A stretch of DNA of 18,013 bases, taken from the NCBI GenBank assembly GCA_900549405.1, contig URNZ01000040.1, positions 1 through 18,013 of the forward strand. Reading direction: 5' to 3'. The notes below the pieces were generated by a model. The model made no database searches and was not told where the DNA came from. It worked only from the letters and a program-made list of their open reading frames with translations. Positions 7,196 to 15,349 of the stretch are shown in pieces. Numbering within the stretch: the first letter of the stretch is position 1; each line of letters starts with the position of its first letter. This DNA comes from an uncultured Eubacteriales bacterium. Lineage in GTDB: Bacteria; Bacillota; Clostridia; Oscillospirales; Oscillospiraceae. Position numbers and translations under genes: made by a program.

Positions 7196-7864
7196 TTATG
7201 ATACTTCTTCTGGGGATGTAGGTCGGTTTTCCAAAATATCCTCGATAGAACAAGCCAGGGCACGGGCCAGCCGCAGCAAGGTCTCCCCCCGGGCGTGGTC
7301 GATCTCTTTCTGCCCCTGCTCATACTGCTGGATGGTCCGCACCGGGACCCCGGACTGCTTGGCCAGCTCCGACTGGCTCATGCCCGCCGTCAGGCGCAGG
7401 CGCTTCAACGTGCTCTCCCCCTGGGCGGCCCGGCACAGCTGGTCCATCCGGTCTGCGAACTGACGCACATCCATCTCGTGATAGGGCACGTACATGGCCC
7501 GCACCGCAGTGATGGGCACCAGCCGCTGGATCTCTCCAAAGCTAAGCCCCCGCTCCCACTGGTAATAGGCCAGGGCCCAGCCCGTCCAATACTCCGGGCT
7601 GCGGTCCCACGGGGTGGGGGGGAGGAGGCTCTCCGGTCTGCCTTCTCCCGCCTGGGACAGCACCTCGCAGGCCAGCTCCGCCCCCGACATGCCAGCCAGC
7701 ACCGTGCAGTCCCCCCGCTGGAACCGGGCGGACAGTCTGCCCGTCAAAAACCACTGCCAGGCCTCCTCCAGCGGGTGGCCCAGGCCGTTGACCAGGCAGT
7801 CCAACATCCCACCCAGATTTTTTTGCGCGGCGGACAGATAGCTCTTATCGTAGGCGTGGATCAT
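7196..7864 (-). CDS. XRE-family HTH regulator, putative antitoxin
   Basis: The product is 222 residues. The C-terminal part (about 153-212) is a Cro/C1-type helix-turn-helix (LRLTAGMSQSELAKQSGV, recognition helix VRTIQQYEQG, then LLRLARALACSIEDIL). The N-terminal 140 residues form a separate helical domain (AAQKNLGGMLDCLVNGL; RSPEYWTGWALAYYQWE; PITAVRAMY) that, as I recall, accompanies DUF3990 genes in Clostridia. The ATG at 7864 has GAGGAG about 10 bases upstream, inside the end of the DUF3990 gene, so the two are translationally coupled (20-bp overlap). A natural target is the palindrome at 8546-8565 over the shared promoter. By analogy with two-gene toxin-antitoxin loci it could be the antitoxin and autorepressor; this role is inferred, not shown. 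Confidence 0.8.
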   Translation of the reverse strand: MIHAYDKSYLSAAQKNLGGMLDCLVNGLGHPLEEAWQWFLTGRLSARFQRGDCTVLAGMSGAELACEVLSQAGEGRPESLLPPTPWDRSPEYWTGWALAYYQWERGLSFGEIQRLVPITAVRAMYVPYHEMDVRQFADRMDQLCRAAQGESTLKRLRLTAGMSQSELAKQSGVPVRTIQQYEQGQKEIDHARGETLLRLARALACSIEDILENRPTSPEEVS

Positions 7865-8522
7865 CCGGTTTCATCTCCTCGTCCAAGATCGCGGTGATAT
7901 AAATATCCCCCCGCTGGCGACAGTTTTGCTCCACATCAAAGTATTGCCGCCGGGCCGTCCGGTCCCGCAGGGCCTTTCTTTGATACCATTCCCCGCTGTC
8001 CGCCGTTTCATAACCCAAAAAGTCCAGCCGCTGAAAGGCGGCGGGACTCTTCAGCACAAATTGCTGCCCCAGCTTGCCCAGGCGCATGGCGCTGCACAGC
8101 TGCCGGTAAGAGATCGCGCCGCTGATGAAGTCAGAGGCAAAGGAAAAATAGCTGTCATCCGCCCGATAGCCCGTGATGATATCCGCGTCGCTGGTATCCA
8201 GGTGGAAGTTCTCCATCAGATAGGCTTTCGCCTCAGCCGCCAGGGGAGACGGCGTGTCAAACACCCGGTTCTCCAACAGAATGGTCAGCCAGTGGAGCAT
8301 GGTGCGGCCCGGGCCGTTCAGTTCCAGAATACGCAGTCCGTCGCAGGAGATGCGATATCGGTTGGCGTAACCGTTCCGGTCCAGCCCCACCCCCCACTCT
8401 TTTGCCATGTCGGGGTCCTCGGTGCAGTAAAAGCCGACGCCATAGTCGTTATAGGGCTTTCCCACGCCGAAACGCGGCTGGGTAATGATATGGTCAGAGC
8501 CGTGGTAAATGATCTTTTCCAC
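7845..8522 (-). CDS. DUF3990 protein, putative ADP-ribosyltransferase-like toxin
   Basis: The 225-residue product matches the DUF3990 pattern: an opening strand with YHGSD (residues 6-10), DYGVGFYCTED (26-36), a following AKEWG, and later ITGYRADDSYFSFA and LGKLGQQFVLKS. The His of HGS and the Tyr of GFY occupy positions like the H and Y of the H-Y-E class of NAD-dependent ADP-ribosyltransferases, so an NAD-using activity is plausible; the catalytic Glu is not certain from sequence alone. The start is GTG at 8522, downstream of a GAGGGGGG purine run. It is the first gene of a two-gene unit, overlapping the XRE gene by 20 bp, under a palindrome-covered promoter. Known family: DUF3990. Toxin role: inference from gene arrangement. 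Confidence 0.8.
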   Translation of the reverse strand: MEKIIYHGSDHIITQPRFGVGKPYNDYGVGFYCTEDPDMAKEWGVGLDRNGYANRYRISCDGLRILELNGPGRTMLHWLTILLENRVFDTPSPLAAEAKAYLMENFHLDTSDADIITGYRADDSYFSFASDFISGAISYRQLCSAMRLGKLGQQFVLKSPAAFQRLDFLGYETADSGEWYQRKALRDRTARRQYFDVEQNCRQRGDIYITAILDEEMKPDDPRLR

Positions 8523-8545
8523 GATGATCCCCCCTCACTCTTTAT

Positions 8546-8565
8546 TATACTCCCCCGGGAGTATA
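8546..8565. promoter_or_regulatory. 20-bp palindromic operator
   Basis: TATACTCCC-CC-GGGAGTATA is a perfect 9-bp inverted repeat with a 2-bp centre. Its position over the spacer and -10 box is the classic place for a repressor site. The XRE protein of the same operon is the obvious candidate ligand. Confidence 0.75.
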
Positions 8566-8569
8566 TGCG
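8550..8569. repeat. 20-bp direct repeat, copy 2
   Basis: Identical to 7151-7170 and in the same orientation, 1399 bp away. The bases on both sides differ, so the identity is exactly 20 bp. It includes most of the operator palindrome plus TGCG. Confidence 0.9.
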
Positions 8570-8634
8570 CAAGCCCTGTTTCTTTATGGCAAACAGCACG
8601 ACCCTTGTAAGAAGTAAATCCCTTTTAGACTAAG

Positions 8635-8669
8635 AAAACCCGACGGTTCTGAGGAGCCGCCGGGTTTTT
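8635..8669. terminator. Orphan terminator between divergent genes
   Basis: AAAACCCG (8635-8642) pairs with CGGGTTTT (8661-8668), with a further imperfect inner stem, followed by a T-run on the + strand and TTTTC on the - strand. No gene upstream on either strand needs it, because the flanking genes point away from each other. Confidence 0.65.
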
Positions 8670-8702
8670 CATGCCTGAAAACATATTAAAACTGGATTTT
8701 TA

Positions 8703-8731
8703 TTGACTGATTCTGACAAAAACACTATACT
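8703..8731 (+). promoter_or_regulatory. Sigma-A promoter of the helicase-nuclease gene
   Basis: TTGACT (8703-8708), a 17-bp spacer and TATACT (8726-8731). Transcription should start near 8738, giving a leader of about 34 nt before the TTG start at 8772. Confidence 0.8.
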
Positions 8732-8771
8732 GATTTTAAGAAAACTGCACAGATATTCGGAGGTGATCGTA

Positions 8772-11700
8772 TTGGCAGACAAGGCGGTCCAGACATTGTC
8801 GGAACAGGAAAAGACCATCTCGCTGTTTGAGTTCATCAAAGAGCTGAACAAGCTCAAGCACAAGGTCGTTTTAAACCTCAGGGACTATCCGTGGCACGTG
8901 GCCCTTTCTGACATCCCCGTTTTTCCAGAGTACATCAAGGTCTGCTATCGGGACCGGGTGGAGGAAGAGAGCGAGACGGCGGACGATCTGCTGCTCTCCG
9001 TCCGCAAGCCGGAGTTTGAGGAGTGCCCGGCTCCCGATGACTGCTTCTCCCACTGGCTGGCCCCCGGCTGGGACGATCATCACGGGGACGCGGAGGTGAT
9101 TTTGGAGCGAAATATTCCCGCTGAAGATCAGGATGGGGGAGAGGCTCCAGAGGAAGACACCGCCGTGGAACGGTTTGAGGACAGCCCTGAGCGGGTGGCG
9201 GCCTATCAGGGGTGGCAGGCGCTGCGCACGGCGTGGGCGGACAGACAGGGGGTCATCGAAAAGACGCGGGAACTGTTTACCGACCTGTATCAGCTCTATT
9301 TCCAGCTACAGCGGGAGTCGGAGACCGAGGAGATCATCGTGGCCAACGGCATCCTGCGGGACGTGAAGACCCCCGGCGTGGCGCATCCCGTGCTGACCCA
9401 TCGGGTGCAGCTGGCGTATGACGCCATGGAAAACGTCATTTCCGTCCACGACACAGAGAGCGCCTCCGAGCTTTACTCCGTGCTGTTTCAGATGCTGGAT
9501 GGCGTCAATCTGGACGCCATCAACCGCCTGAACGACGACCTGCGCACAAACGACTATCATCCCCTGGACAGGATCGGCACACCGGACTTTCTGAAGGCGC
9601 TGGTGCGGCAGCTCTCCGCCGACAGTATGTTCTCCCCGGCGGGGGTCCCGGAGGGGTGGAGCAGGAAAAACCGCCTGCTGCTGTATCTGGAGCCATGCTA
9701 CATCGTCCGCAAGCGGCTGGACGGCACCCCCAAGGCCATCGAGAAGATCATTGAGAACATCCAGAAGACCGGGATCGTGCCCGCGCCCATCGCCGACCTG
9801 GTCAGCGGGGGCAAGATCGACCTGCCGGAGGATGGCGGCGAGTGGTCCATTGAAGAGCAGCTGGCAGCCGTGGGCGGCGAGAGCGTGGACGTGCTGCTGT
9901 CCAAAGAGGCCAACAAAGAACAGCTGGAGATCGCCCACCGCATCGAGCAGTATAACGCGGTCCTGGTGCAGGGTCCTCCGGGCACGGGCAAGACCCACAC
10001 CATCGCCAACCTGATGGGACACTTTCTCGCCCAGGGCAAGAGCGTCCTGGTGACGAGCCACACGAAAAAGGCGCTGAGCGTCCTGAAGGAAAAGGTCGCG
10101 CCGGGGCTGCGGAGCCTGTGCGTGTCGGTCTTGGATGACTCCAACCTGGACATGGAGCGCTCGGTGGACGGCATCACCGACTGTATGTCCAAAACCACAT
10201 CCCACGAGATGCAGCGGGAGATGGACCGCCTTGCCGGGGAGCGCAGGGACATCATCGCCCAGCTGGCTGCTGTTCGGCGGAAGATATTCGCGAGTTTGAA
10301 CCGGGAGTGCAGCTGCATGGTGTACAACGGGGAAGAAATTTCTCCCTCCAGGGCTGCGGCGTTCGTGCTGGCCCACGAGAGGGACCTGTCCTATATCCCG
10401 GGCAGAGTCCGCCTGGACGCCCCTTTGCCCCTGACGTTTCAGCAGCTGACGGAGCTCTATCGGAGCAACCGGCTGGTATCTCAAGCGGACGAAGCGGAGC
10501 TTGCGGCGGACCTGCCCGACCCCGCCGACTTGCCGCACCCGGCGGAGTTCCAGCGCCTCCAGACGGAACTTCGTTCCATGCGCGACCGGCTGAAAGAGAT
10601 CGAGCAGACGAAAGTGTGGACGATCGATGACCGCCCGCTGGAACAGCAGCTGGACGTTGACGGCCTGGACGGCCTGAACGGAAAAATCACGATCCATTAT
10701 CCCCAGCGGGACGCCCTGCGGGAGCTTTCCGCATATGTTCAAGGATTTTCCTCCATCGACCCGTGGATGCGGGCCGCCGCGGTGGACGGCAAAAACGGCG
10801 GCCCTTATCTCCGCCGCTGGGAGCTGCTCATCGAACAGATCGAAGGGACCTGCCGCTGTGGAGAGACGCTGGTGGAGGAGCAGTTCGGCGTGGAGATCGT
10901 CTTTGCGCAGCCCGACCGCGCAGGCGACTTAAAATCGGCCTTCCAGGCCCTGAAAACTGTGCTGGGTCCCAACGGGAAGATCCCGGCCCTCACCCGGATG
11001 TTCCACAAGGACTATGTGGCCGCCCACGAGAGCGTCACGATCAACGGCAAGCTGGCCCAGTCGGCGGCGGACTGCGACCTGGTGCTCCACGTGATCGAAC
11101 TGAAAGAGGCGCGCCGGAAATGCGCCGCCTACTGGGACGAGCTGCTGGGGAGCCACGGCGTTCCGAAGTTCCTGGAACTGGACGCGGTCTCTCCCGAACG
11201 CATCGCCCGCAACTGGGTCCCTCACATCCAGAAATATCTGAACTGGTATCAGGAGGACTATGCGCAGCTGCGTGAGAAGCTGACGGCGGCGGGCGTCCCC
11301 GCTGACCGGCTGTTTGGCGTCAGTCCGATGGACTCCGACCTGTCCGCCACGGATAAAATTCTGAGTGCCGTGGAGCACACCATTCCTAGGCTGTGCGAGG
11401 CCATCGCCCTTGTCCTTGACCTGGACGAGCGGGAGGCCGTCCTCCGGCGGACCGGAGATACGCTGCTTTCGGGGAAACGTGTGAATAGCGCTCTTTGCAC
11501 CGCGCTGGCAGAGGCGGTCTCAGCGGGCGACACGCAAAGATATGGGGACGCGTTCTCCTCCCTGGAAGAGACGCATGGAAAGTATGCGTTGCAGCGGGAG
11601 CGCACGGAGCTGCTGAGCATCTTAAAGCCCATCGCGCCCCAGTGGGCCGACGCGATCCAGAACCGGGAGGGGGTCCACGGAGGGGATACCGTCCCGGATA

Positions 11701-13484
11701 CCATCGAGGACGCGTGGAAGTGGAAGCAGCTCTCCGGCAGGATCGACGAGATCACACGGGAACCCTTTGAGCAACTTCAGGCGGACAGCCTGCGGCTCAG
11801 CCGGGAATATCGGGCCGTGACGGCGGAGTATGCGGAGACGTGCGGCTGGTATCACCTTCTGCGCAGAACAGAGGCCGACATTGACATGAAGCAGGCCCTC
11901 CAGGGCTGGAAGCAGACCGTCAAGCGCATCGGCAAGGGCACGGGCAAGACCGCTCCGGCCCTGAAGGCCAAGGCGCGGGAGCTGATGGCACGGTGCCAGT
12001 CGGCGGTGCCCTGCTGGATCATGCCCATCAGCCGCGCGCTGGAGAGTCTGGACCCCAAAGAGAACCGGTTCGATATCGTCGTCATCGACGAGGCCAGCCA
12101 GTCGGACATCTCCTCCCTTGCCATTTTGTACATGGGCAAAAAGCTCATCATCGTCGGCGATGACAAGCAGGTCAGCCCCATGGCCGTGGGCACGGACACG
12201 GACAAAATGAGCGCCCTGGAGCAGATGTATCTGAAGGACAAAATTCCAAATTCCCACCTGTACAACGCGAAGACGTCCATCTATGACATTGCGGCTACCA
12301 CGTTCCAGCCGCTGATGCTCCGGGAGCACTTCCGCTGTGTGCCCGAGATCATCGGGTTCAGCAACATGCTCTCCTATGACTATAAGATCAAGCCCCTGCG
12401 GGACGCCAGCAGCAGCGCCCTCCTTCCGGCGGTGGTCAGCTATCGGGTGGCCGACGGTCAGCGCATGGGGCGGCTGAAGACCAATCCCAAGGAGGCCGAG
12501 GCCGTCGTCGCCCTGCTGAAGGCCTGCCTGGAGCAGAAGGAGTACCGGGGGAAGACCTTCGGCGTCATCTCTCTGCTGGGGGATGAGCAGGTCAAGGTCA
12601 TCCAGCGGGAGATCGAGGGGGAGATCGACGCCAAAGAGATCGTCGCCAGGAACATTCTCTGCGGAAATTCGGCAAATTTCCAGGGGGACGAGCGGGACGT
12701 GATCTTCCTCAGCCTGGTGGACAGCGGCGACGGGACCGGCCCTCTGCCCATGATGGGCTTCGGCGTGGACGACGCCATGCGGAAACGCTATAATGTTGCC
12801 GCCAGCCGGGCGAAGGATCAGCTGTGGGTGGTGCATTCCCTGGACGCAGCCAACGATCTGAAGCCGGGGGACATGCGAAAGCGCCTGATCGACTATGCGG
12901 CGGACCCCCACGCGGCGGAGGTACCGCACGGGGAGATCAAAGCGCATGCGGAGTCGCCCTTCGAGCGGGCCGTGGCGGAGGACCTCACTGACCGGGGATA
13001 TCACCTGGTCCAGCAGTGGGCGGTGGGGGCCTACCGCCTGGATATGGTCGCCCTATGCGGCAAAAAGATGGCGGCCATCGAGTGCGACGGGGAGCGCTGG
13101 CACAGCGGCGCTGAGAAGGTCCGGGAGGACATGGAGCGGCAGACGATCTTGGAGCGGCTGGGCTGGCGCTTCATCCGCATCCGCGGCAGCGAATATTACC
13201 GCGCACCGGAGAAGACGATGGAACGGGTGGTCTCTCAACTTGCGGCCTTCGGCGTCGAGCCGGAAGCGGCAGAAAATAGTACCATCGACAAGCAGCACGC
13301 CTCCGAATTGCTGAGCCGGGTGAAACTTCGCGCCGCGCAGATCCTGGAGAGCAGACGCGACAAGGAGGACCCCATCGACCTGGAGACCATCCAGGCCGCC
13401 CTCGACCCCAAGCGCATCGTCCCGCAGCGGGTCAAAGAAAAGAGCGGGCCTGTTCAGATGGTGCTGCCGGGGATGGAAAAGTGA
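8772..13484 (+). CDS. Giant SF1 helicase with C-terminal PD-(D/E)xK nuclease domain
   Basis: This 1570-residue protein is probably a defence enzyme acting on foreign nucleic acid. The SF1 (Upf1-like, AAA_11/AAA_12) helicase core has Walker A GPPGTGKT (401-408), Walker B IDEAS (DE at 1106-1107), VGDDKQVSP after it, LREHFRCVPEIIGF (motif IV region), NFQGDERDVIFLS (motif V) and YNVAASRAKDQLWV (motif VI). About 700 residues, mostly helical and partly coiled-coil-like, separate Walker A from Walker B. The C-terminus (about 1395-1490) is an MTES_1575/Vsr-like restriction-endonuclease fold: YRLDMV (D1424), IECDGERWH (E1437, D1439) and LGWRFIRIRGSEYY. The N-terminal 390 residues are not recognised. 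The start is TTG 8772, with GGAGGTGAT 8 bases upstream; an in-frame TTG at 8703 is the -35 box. Architecture resembles helicase-Vsr defence proteins such as Hhe, but a DUF4011 domain is not evident. Confidence 0.88.
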   Translation: MADKAVQTLSEQEKTISLFEFIKELNKLKHKVVLNLRDYPWHVALSDIPVFPEYIKVCYRDRVEEESETADDLLLSVRKPEFEECPAPDDCFSHWLAPGWDDHHGDAEVILERNIPAEDQDGGEAPEEDTAVERFEDSPERVAAYQGWQALRTAWADRQGVIEKTRELFTDLYQLYFQLQRESETEEIIVANGILRDVKTPGVAHPVLTHRVQLAYDAMENVISVHDTESASELYSVLFQMLDGVNLDAINRLNDDLRTNDYHPLDRIGTPDFLKALVRQLSADSMFSPAGVPEGWSRKNRLLLYLEPCYIVRKRLDGTPKAIEKIIENIQKTGIVPAPIADLVSGGKIDLPEDGGEWSIEEQLAAVGGESVDVLLSKEANKEQLEIAHRIEQYNAVLVQGPPGTGKTHTIANLMGHFLAQGKSVLVTSHTKKALSVLKEKVAPGLRSLCVSVLDDSNLDMERSVDGITDCMSKTTSHEMQREMDRLAGERRDIIAQLAAVRRKIFASLNRECSCMVYNGEEISPSRAAAFVLAHERDLSYIPGRVRLDAPLPLTFQQLTELYRSNRLVSQADEAELAADLPDPADLPHPAEFQRLQTELRSMRDRLKEIEQTKVWTIDDRPLEQQLDVDGLDGLNGKITIHYPQRDALRELSAYVQGFSSIDPWMRAAAVDGKNGGPYLRRWELLIEQIEGTCRCGETLVEEQFGVEIVFAQPDRAGDLKSAFQALKTVLGPNGKIPALTRMFHKDYVAAHESVTINGKLAQSAADCDLVLHVIELKEARRKCAAYWDELLGSHGVPKFLELDAVSPERIARNWVPHIQKYLNWYQEDYAQLREKLTAAGVPADRLFGVSPMDSDLSATDKILSAVEHTIPRLCEAIALVLDLDEREAVLRRTGDTLLSGKRVNSALCTALAEAVSAGDTQRYGDAFSSLEETHGKYALQRERTELLSILKPIAPQWADAIQNREGVHGGDTVPDTIEDAWKWKQLSGRIDEITREPFEQLQADSLRLSREYRAVTAEYAETCGWYHLLRRTEADIDMKQALQGWKQTVKRIGKGTGKTAPALKAKARELMARCQSAVPCWIMPISRALESLDPKENRFDIVVIDEASQSDISSLAILYMGKKLIIVGDDKQVSPMAVGTDTDKMSALEQMYLKDKIPNSHLYNAKTSIYDIAATTFQPLMLREHFRCVPEIIGFSNMLSYDYKIKPLRDASSSALLPAVVSYRVADGQRMGRLKTNPKEAEAVVALLKACLEQKEYRGKTFGVISLLGDEQVKVIQREIEGEIDAKEIVARNILCGNSANFQGDERDVIFLSLVDSGDGTGPLPMMGFGVDDAMRKRYNVAASRAKDQLWVVHSLDAANDLKPGDMRKRLIDYAADPHAAEVPHGEIKAHAESPFERAVAEDLTDRGYHLVQQWAVGAYRLDMVALCGKKMAAIECDGERWHSGAEKVREDMERQTILERLGWRFIRIRGSEYYRAPEKTMERVVSQLAAFGVEPEAAENSTIDKQHASELLSRVKLRAAQILESRRDKEDPIDLETIQAALDPKRIVPQRVKEKSGPVQMVLPGMEK

Positions 13485-13496
13485 TGGTAAACAAAA

Positions 13497-13531
13497 CGGC
13501 AAGGCGGGTAACATCCCTGCCTTGCCGGTTT
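13497..13531. terminator. Convergent bidirectional terminator
   Basis: CGGCAAGGC (13497-13505) pairs with GCCTTGCCG (13519-13527), with an extra GGG/CCC inside. GTTTTC follows on the + strand and TTTTG on the - strand. It separates the helicase gene (+) from the diguanylate cyclase gene (-). Confidence 0.85.
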
Positions 13532-13558
13532 TCTGGGCTTATTGGGTTGAAACCAGGC

Positions 13559-15349
13559 CTACCGCTGTACCCTGGACGCCTGTTTATCCCGATACATCTC
13601 CTGGTCGGCCTGTTCATAGGCCTGGTCAAAGGAGAACTCGCCGCCTTCCACGGTGGAGACGCCGAAGGAGACGCTGAGGGTCAGGTGCTCGTCGCTGCGC
13701 TGGGAGAGCTTTTGGCGGATGCGGTCCACCAGGGCGTGGGCCTGGTGGGTACACAGGATCAAAAACTCGTCCCCGCCCACCCGCATGGCGACGTCGTCGG
13801 GGGAGACCGCCTCCTGGATGACGTTGGCCACCCGCTGGAGCAGCAGGTCGCCATACTCGTGGCCCAGGGTGTCGTTGGTCCGCTTTAAATAGTTGCAGTC
13901 GGCCATGATGAGGCTGACAGGCAGGTCCCCGGCGCGGACGAAGCGCTTGCTGCGGGACTCCATATAGTTGCGGTTGTGCAGGCCGGTGAGCTTATCTTTA
14001 AAGGACAGCTCCTCCGTCTGCTTCACTGAGGTGATATCCCGGGTGGTGATGAGCAGAGCCTGGATGTTGCCATAGCCGTCGAACTTTTGGGGGATGAGCA
14101 TGACGGAGAACCAGGCGTCGTGGCAGTCCTTTACCTCGCAGCCCAAAAACGGCTTGCCTTTCAGGCGCTCCGGCATGGTGTCCAGGTCCAAAAAGTGCAT
14201 CACGGTGGGGTAGTAGTCCGCTTTTACCTCTGTCTTGCACACGGCGAAGAGAAAGTCGTATGGGTCCCGGTGCTTTTTGAAGATGGCCTTCAGCCGCCCG
14301 GACAGGCGGATGGGCTCCAGGGTCATGTTGTCCGTGTGGAGCAGGAAGGTGGAGTTATAGGCGGTGCTGATGGCGTTGATGATGCGCAGTTGCTTTTCCA
14401 TCTTGTTCATGCTCAGCTTGTCATAGTGGCGCTGGATGGCCAGGATGATGATGCCCACCCCCAGATAGGCCATAAAGCCGAAGGCCAGATAGGCGGTGCG
14501 GTGGGTAAAGATGTCCTCCGCCGCGTAGACGGCATAGACATAATAGCTGCTGTACACCCGGCGCAGACCATAGTAGGTGGTGTGCTGATACTCAAATTTG
14601 GTAAAGGCCCCGTCCTTCCACTGGATGGTGGAGGCCAGCTGGTGATACTGGGTGGTGCCCAGCTCGTCCACGATGGCGCTGTTGGTGGACAGGACCTGGG
14701 TCCCGTCGGTGATGACCAGGGTGGGATTTTTGTCAAAGCTGTTGTTGGTCAGGATGCTGCGGATGGTCAGCTCGTATGGGTCGGAGGCCGGCTTCTCCGT
14801 GGAGGCATAGCACAGGATCAGGCGGCTTCCGTCGTCGGTGGCGGTGGCCGCCATGTCATAGGGGACATCGTTCAGGGTCATGTGGTCCACATAGGTCTTC
14901 TCCGGGTGGGCCAGAATGTCCTGCATGTTCTTTTTCACTGTGGTCTCACACCACAGGGACAGGGTGTCCTGGTGGTCCATGTCGGCCTGGGCAATGGGCT
15001 GGAGGGCGTCGTCCAGGATGACCACGCCGCCTACGTGCTCGGTGTAGATGAACTCCTGCAGAAAGGCGGGGTCGGCCAGCTGCTGGGGGGAGATGAATTT
15101 TTTCAGCCCGTCCGCCTTGTCCAGCAGGTCCTGGAGGGCCCGGGCGGAGCTGCCCCTGGTGTAGTTGTCAAATTTCTTGCACTCGGCCTGGACAAAGGCG
15201 GTGGTCTCCTCCGCCATTTTATAGGTCTCCGCCAGGTCCTGATACTGGATCATGATCCCCACGCCCACAAAGACGCAGATGCTGACCACCAGGAAAATGC
15301 CCACGGCCAGCTGGAGCCACCGGGAAGCTGCGCGCTTAATGATGCACAT
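13559..15349 (-). CDS. Membrane diguanylate cyclase (GGDEF)
   Basis: The 596-residue protein makes the second messenger c-di-GMP from two GTP. TM1 (about 12-34) and TM2 (about 286-307) enclose a 250-residue extracytoplasmic sensor region that could be a Cache-type fold (not certain). A cytoplasmic PAS-like segment (about 330-425, ending DITSVKQTEELSFKDKLTGL) leads to the GGDEF domain, with LTGLHNRNY, ADCNYLKRTND and the intact catalytic RVGGDEF (GGDEF 525-529). The inhibitory I-site RxxD, expected five residues before GGDEF, reads SPDD, so product inhibition is probably absent. ATG at 15349 has AGGAGG 6 bases upstream. Its start overlaps the end of the decayed binding-protein gene by 14 bp, indicating a former translationally coupled sensor pair. 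It ends at a shared terminator. Confidence 0.93.
   Translation of the reverse strand: MCIIKRAASRWLQLAVGIFLVVSICVFVGVGIMIQYQDLAETYKMAEETTAFVQAECKKFDNYTRGSSARALQDLLDKADGLKKFISPQQLADPAFLQEFIYTEHVGGVVILDDALQPIAQADMDHQDTLSLWCETTVKKNMQDILAHPEKTYVDHMTLNDVPYDMAATATDDGSRLILCYASTEKPASDPYELTIRSILTNNSFDKNPTLVITDGTQVLSTNSAIVDELGTTQYHQLASTIQWKDGAFTKFEYQHTTYYGLRRVYSSYYVYAVYAAEDIFTHRTAYLAFGFMAYLGVGIIILAIQRHYDKLSMNKMEKQLRIINAISTAYNSTFLLHTDNMTLEPIRLSGRLKAIFKKHRDPYDFLFAVCKTEVKADYYPTVMHFLDLDTMPERLKGKPFLGCEVKDCHDAWFSVMLIPQKFDGYGNIQALLITTRDITSVKQTEELSFKDKLTGLHNRNYMESRSKRFVRAGDLPVSLIMADCNYLKRTNDTLGHEYGDLLLQRVANVIQEAVSPDDVAMRVGGDEFLILCTHQAHALVDRIRQKLSQRSDEHLTLSVSFGVSTVEGGEFSFDQAYEQADQEMYRDKQASRVQR

Larger units (their letters stand above)
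8544..8572 (-). promoter_or_regulatory. Promoter of the DUF3990-XRE operon
   Basis: On the - strand, TTGCGC (8572-8567) and a perfect TATAAT (8549-8544) are 17 bp apart. A palindromic operator fills the spacer and overlaps the -10 box. Confidence 0.8.

Noticed and set aside
8586..8633. Small + strand peptide gene (15 codons, MANSTTLVRSKSLLD) just before a terminator
   Set aside because: No Shine-Dalgarno site or + strand promoter is visible ahead of it.
9306..13004. Long - strand open frames opposite the helicase gene
   Set aside because: No domain sense, no ribosome sites, and they lie opposite a gene with complete helicase motifs.
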